This document shows, in pieces, positions 61,587-64,000 of a DNA stretch of 64,000 bases (within the stretch, counting starts at the first letter, position 1; each line of letters begins with the position of its first letter). The DNA lies in NCBI RefSeq assembly GCF_006210265.1, contig NZ_VCNC01000002.1:558001-622000 (forward strand), given 5' to 3'. The translations under genes and the position numbers were made by a program. Source of the stretch: Desulfovibrio sp. UCD-KL4C (lineage in GTDB: Bacteria; Desulfobacterota; Desulfovibrionia; Desulfovibrionales; Desulfovibrionaceae). The notes beneath the pieces are model-generated. The model was given only the letters and a program-made list of their open reading frames with translations. It ran no database searches and was not told where the DNA came from.

Positions 61587-62885
61587 TTAGCTATATTTTG
61601 CAATTGCCTCTTCAAGGATAGAAAGACCTTTATTCAAAGTTTCCTCATCTACCGAAAGCGGCACAAGTACTCTAAGTACATTGCCGAAGTTTCCGCAGGA
61701 GAGAAGAAGCAATTTCTTTTTAACAACGTCAGCTACAATTTTTTTGGTCACGACAGCATCAGGAGTTTTGCTCTCACGGTCAGCCACGATTTCAAGTGCG
61801 ATCATTGCACCAAGTCCGCGCACTTCGCCTATAATGGAATACTTGTCCTGCCATGCAAGGAAAGTTTTCTTAAGCTTATCACCAAGCTCCTGTCCTTTTT
61901 CAAGGATACCGCCCTCTTCAAGGGATTCAATAGATGCTAAGGCTGCAGCACATGATACAGGGTTTCCGCCATAGGTTCCGCCGAGTCCTCCGGGATGCAC
62001 TGCGTCCATAATTTCTTTTTTACCTACAACAGCAGAGATAGGCATTCCGCCGCCAATACTCTTAGCCATAGTTACGAGGTCAGGTTCAACACCACAGTGC
62101 TCCATGGCACACATCTTACCTGTACGGCCGCCGCCGCTTTGAATTTCATCGGCAACAAAGTAAATGCCGTTGTCAGCACAGATCTCTTTTATTCTAGGGA
62201 AATATTCTGGAGGAGGAACAAGGAATCCGCCTTCTCCGGCTATAGGTTCGGCCACAAGTGCCGCAATATTTTCCGGTGCGGCATTGCCGATAAACCAATT
62301 TTTGAACTGTTCGGCGCAGTAAACATCACAGGAAGGATAATCTTTACCGTAAGGACAACGGTAACAATAAGGATAAGGAATTCTGTAAATTTCAGGAGCG
62401 TAAGGACCAAAACCTAGTTTATATGGCTTAACTTTGCTGGTCATACTCATAGTGAGTAATGTTCTACCGTGGAAACCACCTTCATAAACGACAATTCCAC
62501 TTTTGCCACTGGCAAGCCTTGCAATTTTAACTGCATTCTCAACAGCTTCAGCTCCACTGTTAAGAAGAACTGCCTTCTTCTCAAAGTCACCTGGAGTCAT
62601 TTCGATAAGCTTTTCAGCTAGGGCAACATATGGCTCATACATGGCAATGTGAAAACAGGAATGGACAAGTTTCTCAGCCTGCGCCTTGATTGCGGCGACG
62701 ACTTTTTCATTGCAATGGCCGACATTGTTGACTCCGATTCCGCCAACAAAATCAATGAACTCTTCCCCGTCCACATCAGTAATGGTGGAATTTGAGGCAT
62801 GATCTGCGAAAATTGGACCCAAGTTGCCGACTCCCAGAGCGACTGCCTTGTTTCTTCTTTCCAAGAGCTTTTCTGTCTTACTCAT
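61587..62885 (-). CDS. gabT: 4-aminobutyrate (omega-amino acid) aminotransferase
   Basis: 432 residues, class III PLP aminotransferase. PLP Lys275 (MAKSIGGGMP), Asp246 (FVADEIQSGGGRTG) and the phosphate-binding GAEAVENAVK segment match GabT. It moves the amino group of GABA or a related omega-amino acid to 2-oxoglutarate. A four-Cys set (Cys174, 177, 186, 190) lies in a loop before the catalytic domain and could bind metal. A sigma-54 promoter lies 37 bp upstream. The liv genes and a semialdehyde dehydrogenase follow, giving import, transamination and oxidation in one unit. 5-aminovalerate is an alternative substrate. Confidence 0.9.
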   Translation of the reverse strand: MSKTEKLLERRNKAVALGVGNLGPIFADHASNSTITDVDGEEFIDFVGGIGVNNVGHCNEKVVAAIKAQAEKLVHSCFHIAMYEPYVALAEKLIEMTPGDFEKKAVLLNSGAEAVENAVKIARLASGKSGIVVYEGGFHGRTLLTMSMTSKVKPYKLGFGPYAPEIYRIPYPYCYRCPYGKDYPSCDVYCAEQFKNWFIGNAAPENIAALVAEPIAGEGGFLVPPPEYFPRIKEICADNGIYFVADEIQSGGGRTGKMCAMEHCGVEPDLVTMAKSIGGGMPISAVVGKKEIMDAVHPGGLGGTYGGNPVSCAAALASIESLEEGGILEKGQELGDKLKKTFLAWQDKYSIIGEVRGLGAMIALEIVADRESKTPDAVVTKKIVADVVKKKLLLLSCGNFGNVLRVLVPLSVDEETLNKGLSILEEAIAKYS

Positions 62886-62921
62886 CTGTTTAACCGTCCT
62901 TTTTTATGTTTGGTCACATAA

Positions 62922-62937
62922 TGCATCTCCTGTGCCA
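62922..62937 (-). promoter_or_regulatory. Sigma-54 promoter of the gabT-liv operon
   Basis: Minus-strand TGGCACAGGAGATGCA: a perfect -24 element, a 5-bp spacer and ATGCA for TTGCA (GC intact). The predicted start is near 62911, 26 bp before the gabT ATG. Confidence 0.85.
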
Positions 62938-62996
62938 CATAATATTATACAATAAAAACAATCACATCAGACAAATTAAATTTTTAATTCAAGCTG

Positions 62997-63022
62997 CTTT
63001 TGATTCAATATTGAATCAAAAG
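62997..63022. promoter_or_regulatory. 26-bp perfect palindrome, enhancer site for the sigma-54 activator
   Basis: A perfect 26-bp palindrome with half-site TTTTGATTCAAT, centred at 63009.5, about 98 bp upstream of the predicted start. The same GATTCAAA-type half-site recurs at 63053 and once as a single copy near 63183. Confidence 0.75.
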
Positions 63023-63052
63023 TCTGTATTAACGAGTATCAAGAGCTTTTTT

Positions 63053-63068
63053 GATTCAAATTTGAATC
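63053..63068. promoter_or_regulatory. Second enhancer-like palindrome upstream of gabT
   Basis: GATTCAAATTTGAATC, a perfect 16-bp palindrome. Its centre is 51 bp from that of the first, about five helical turns, so both would face the same side. The whole 62886-63195 spacer (310 bp) holds these sites, the promoter and no gene. Confidence 0.75.
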
Positions 63069-63195
63069 TTAAATTAATTTAAATATGATCAAATATTTTT
63101 TTTAAGCGGTGTATTTAGTGAGTAAAGAGATAAATACAGAAGTGTTATGGCAAAAAAAGAACAACACAAATGTCGATCCACTTTTGAATCAGAAA

Positions 63196-64000
63196 TCACT
63201 TAGAATGGTTAAGCCCATGTTTTTTCAGCTTTCGCACAACTGAAGGCTGACTTATATTTAAATATTCAGCCATCTCTCGTGTAGTTCCGCATGTTTTCTT
63301 AGCTTCAATAAGAATATCGCGCTCCAATCTATCAAGCGCTTCCTGAAGGGATGCTCCGCGTTCAAAGCTAACTTCGCTATCCTCAGCACCATTCAAACTC
63401 TGCTCAAGATAGTTATCCAGCAACTGCTCTTCAGCAACTGCAACACCTTTTTTGATGAGACTGTCCAGCTCACGAATATTACCGGGAAATGAATAATTTT
63501 GGAGAGTTCTTAAACTTTTAGGAGAAAAGGTTTTAAATTTACCGTATCTATCATTGTATTTTTTTAGAAACGCAGTTGCCAAAGCAAAAATATCTTCCAC
63601 TCTTTCGCGCAGTGGAGGCATGGTCAGGGTAAATACATTTAATCGATAAAAAAGATCCTTACGGAATTTCTTCTTAGCCACCTGCTCTTCAAGATTTTTA
63701 TTGGTAGCAGCAATGATGACACAATTAATTTTTTTTGGAATAGATCCACCTAGCGGAGTAAATTCTTTCTCATCTATACACTTAAGCAATTTAGCTTGAA
63801 CCGATGGAGGCATTTCGCCAACTTCATCAAGAAAAAAAGTTCCCCCGTCAGCAAGAGCCATAAGTCCAGCTTTTCCAGTCTCTCTAGCTCCTGTAAAAGC
63901 TCCTTTCTCATAGCCGAAAAGTTCAGCTTCAAAGAGCTGTTCTGGAACGGCAGCACAGTTGATGGCCAAAAAAGGGCCAGAAGATCTAGGACTCTGCTGA
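63196..64000 (-). CDS. Sigma-54-dependent transcription activator, C-terminal part
   Basis: Partial: the frame is open to the right edge, and the Walker A motif and sensor domain lie outside. The AAA+ core shows [11 protein letters not shown], the sigma-54-contacting loop GAFTGA, Walker [14 protein letters not shown], and an arginine region [12 protein letters not shown] Fis/TyrR-type helix-turn-helix ends the protein ([24 protein letters not shown]), more like TyrR than NtrC. It is the gene before the gabT-liv set, reading the same way, and the palindromes at 62997 and 63053 lie just after its stop. It most likely activates gabT. Confidence 0.9.
   Translation of the reverse strand, partial: QQSPRSSGPFLAINCAAVPEQLFEAELFGYEKGAFTGARETGKAGLMALADGGTFFLDEVGEMPPSVQAKLLKCIDEKEFTPLGGSIPKKINCVIIAATNKNLEEQVAKKKFRKDLFYRLNVFTLTMPPLRERVEDIFALATAFLKKYNDRYGKFKTFSPKSLRTLQNYSFPGNIRELDSLIKKGVAVAEEQLLDNYLEQSLNGAEDSEVSFERGASLQEALDRLERDILIEAKKTCGTTREMAEYLNISQPSVVRKLKKHGLNHSK

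Noticed and set aside
1-64000. CRISPR array, prophage or IS element
   Set aside because: No regularly spaced repeats, no transposase, integrase or phage structural gene in any frame.

Overview
The window reads as chromosome of a marine, low-GC Desulfovibrionaceae member (a Maridesulfovibrio/Desulfovibrio-like sulfate reducer). Reasons: a CooS-type CO dehydrogenase next to a CooA-type regulator, ferredoxin-inserted MinD-like ATPases behind a sigma-54 promoter (the arrangement known from the orange-protein genes of D. vulgaris), an LPS/outer-membrane operon headed by lysS, many TRAP, Liv and ADP-forming CoA-ligase genes, and large hybrid histidine kinases. Genus placement is an inference from gene content. 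I saw no phage, IS element or CRISPR array.

1-9.7 kb: the 5' end of cooS (minus, cut by the window edge), a 20-bp CO-regulator palindrome, a CooA-like gene, a YihY/BrkB membrane protein, an AsmA-like giant and a DUF89 protein, all on minus. Divergent on plus lies a sigma-54-driven set: a Gly-rich DUF5320-like protein, two MinD-like Fe-S ATPases, a tiny ORF and an FmdB zinc ribbon.

9.7-19.7 kb: one long minus-strand envelope operon in transcription order lysS, lolC/E, lolD, bamA, ompH/skp, lpxD, fabZ, lpxA, lpxI, with overlapping or nearly touching genes. BamA carries an extra N-terminal TolB/FlgO-like domain.

19.8-31.5 kb: two identical tRNA-Asn genes, each with its own promoter and GNRA-looped terminator; a small protein that matches the CULT (cereblon, thalidomide-binding) domain; pyruvate kinase; a Skp-like lipoprotein; an unknown anchored protein; an ErcA-like dehydrogenase translationally coupled to a PAS histidine kinase; a DUF4301 protein; and a LysR/YeiH divergent pair.

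31.5-55.4 kb: two very large hybrid kinases, then a catabolic region: an FAD/Fe-S D-2-hydroxyacid dehydrogenase, two fused ADP-forming acyl-CoA synthetases of opposite domain order, a YczE-cytidylate kinase fusion, a FadR-type regulator, a DctPQM TRAP transporter, an NAD-linked 2-hydroxyacid dehydrogenase and a fused indolepyruvate-type ferredoxin oxidoreductase. Three GGTwTGAC-centred inverted repeats in front of the TRAP, oxidoreductase and ligase units suggest one FadR-type regulon. The inferred route is: import of a hydroxy- or oxo-acid, oxidation to the 2-oxoacid, ferredoxin-dependent conversion to acyl-CoA, and ATP formation.

55.4-64 kb: a minus-strand gabT-livKHMGF-aldehyde dehydrogenase set for GABA or a similar omega-amino acid. 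It has a sigma-54 promoter, two strong palindromes upstream of it, and the gene for a sigma-54 activator (cut by the right edge) just before it.
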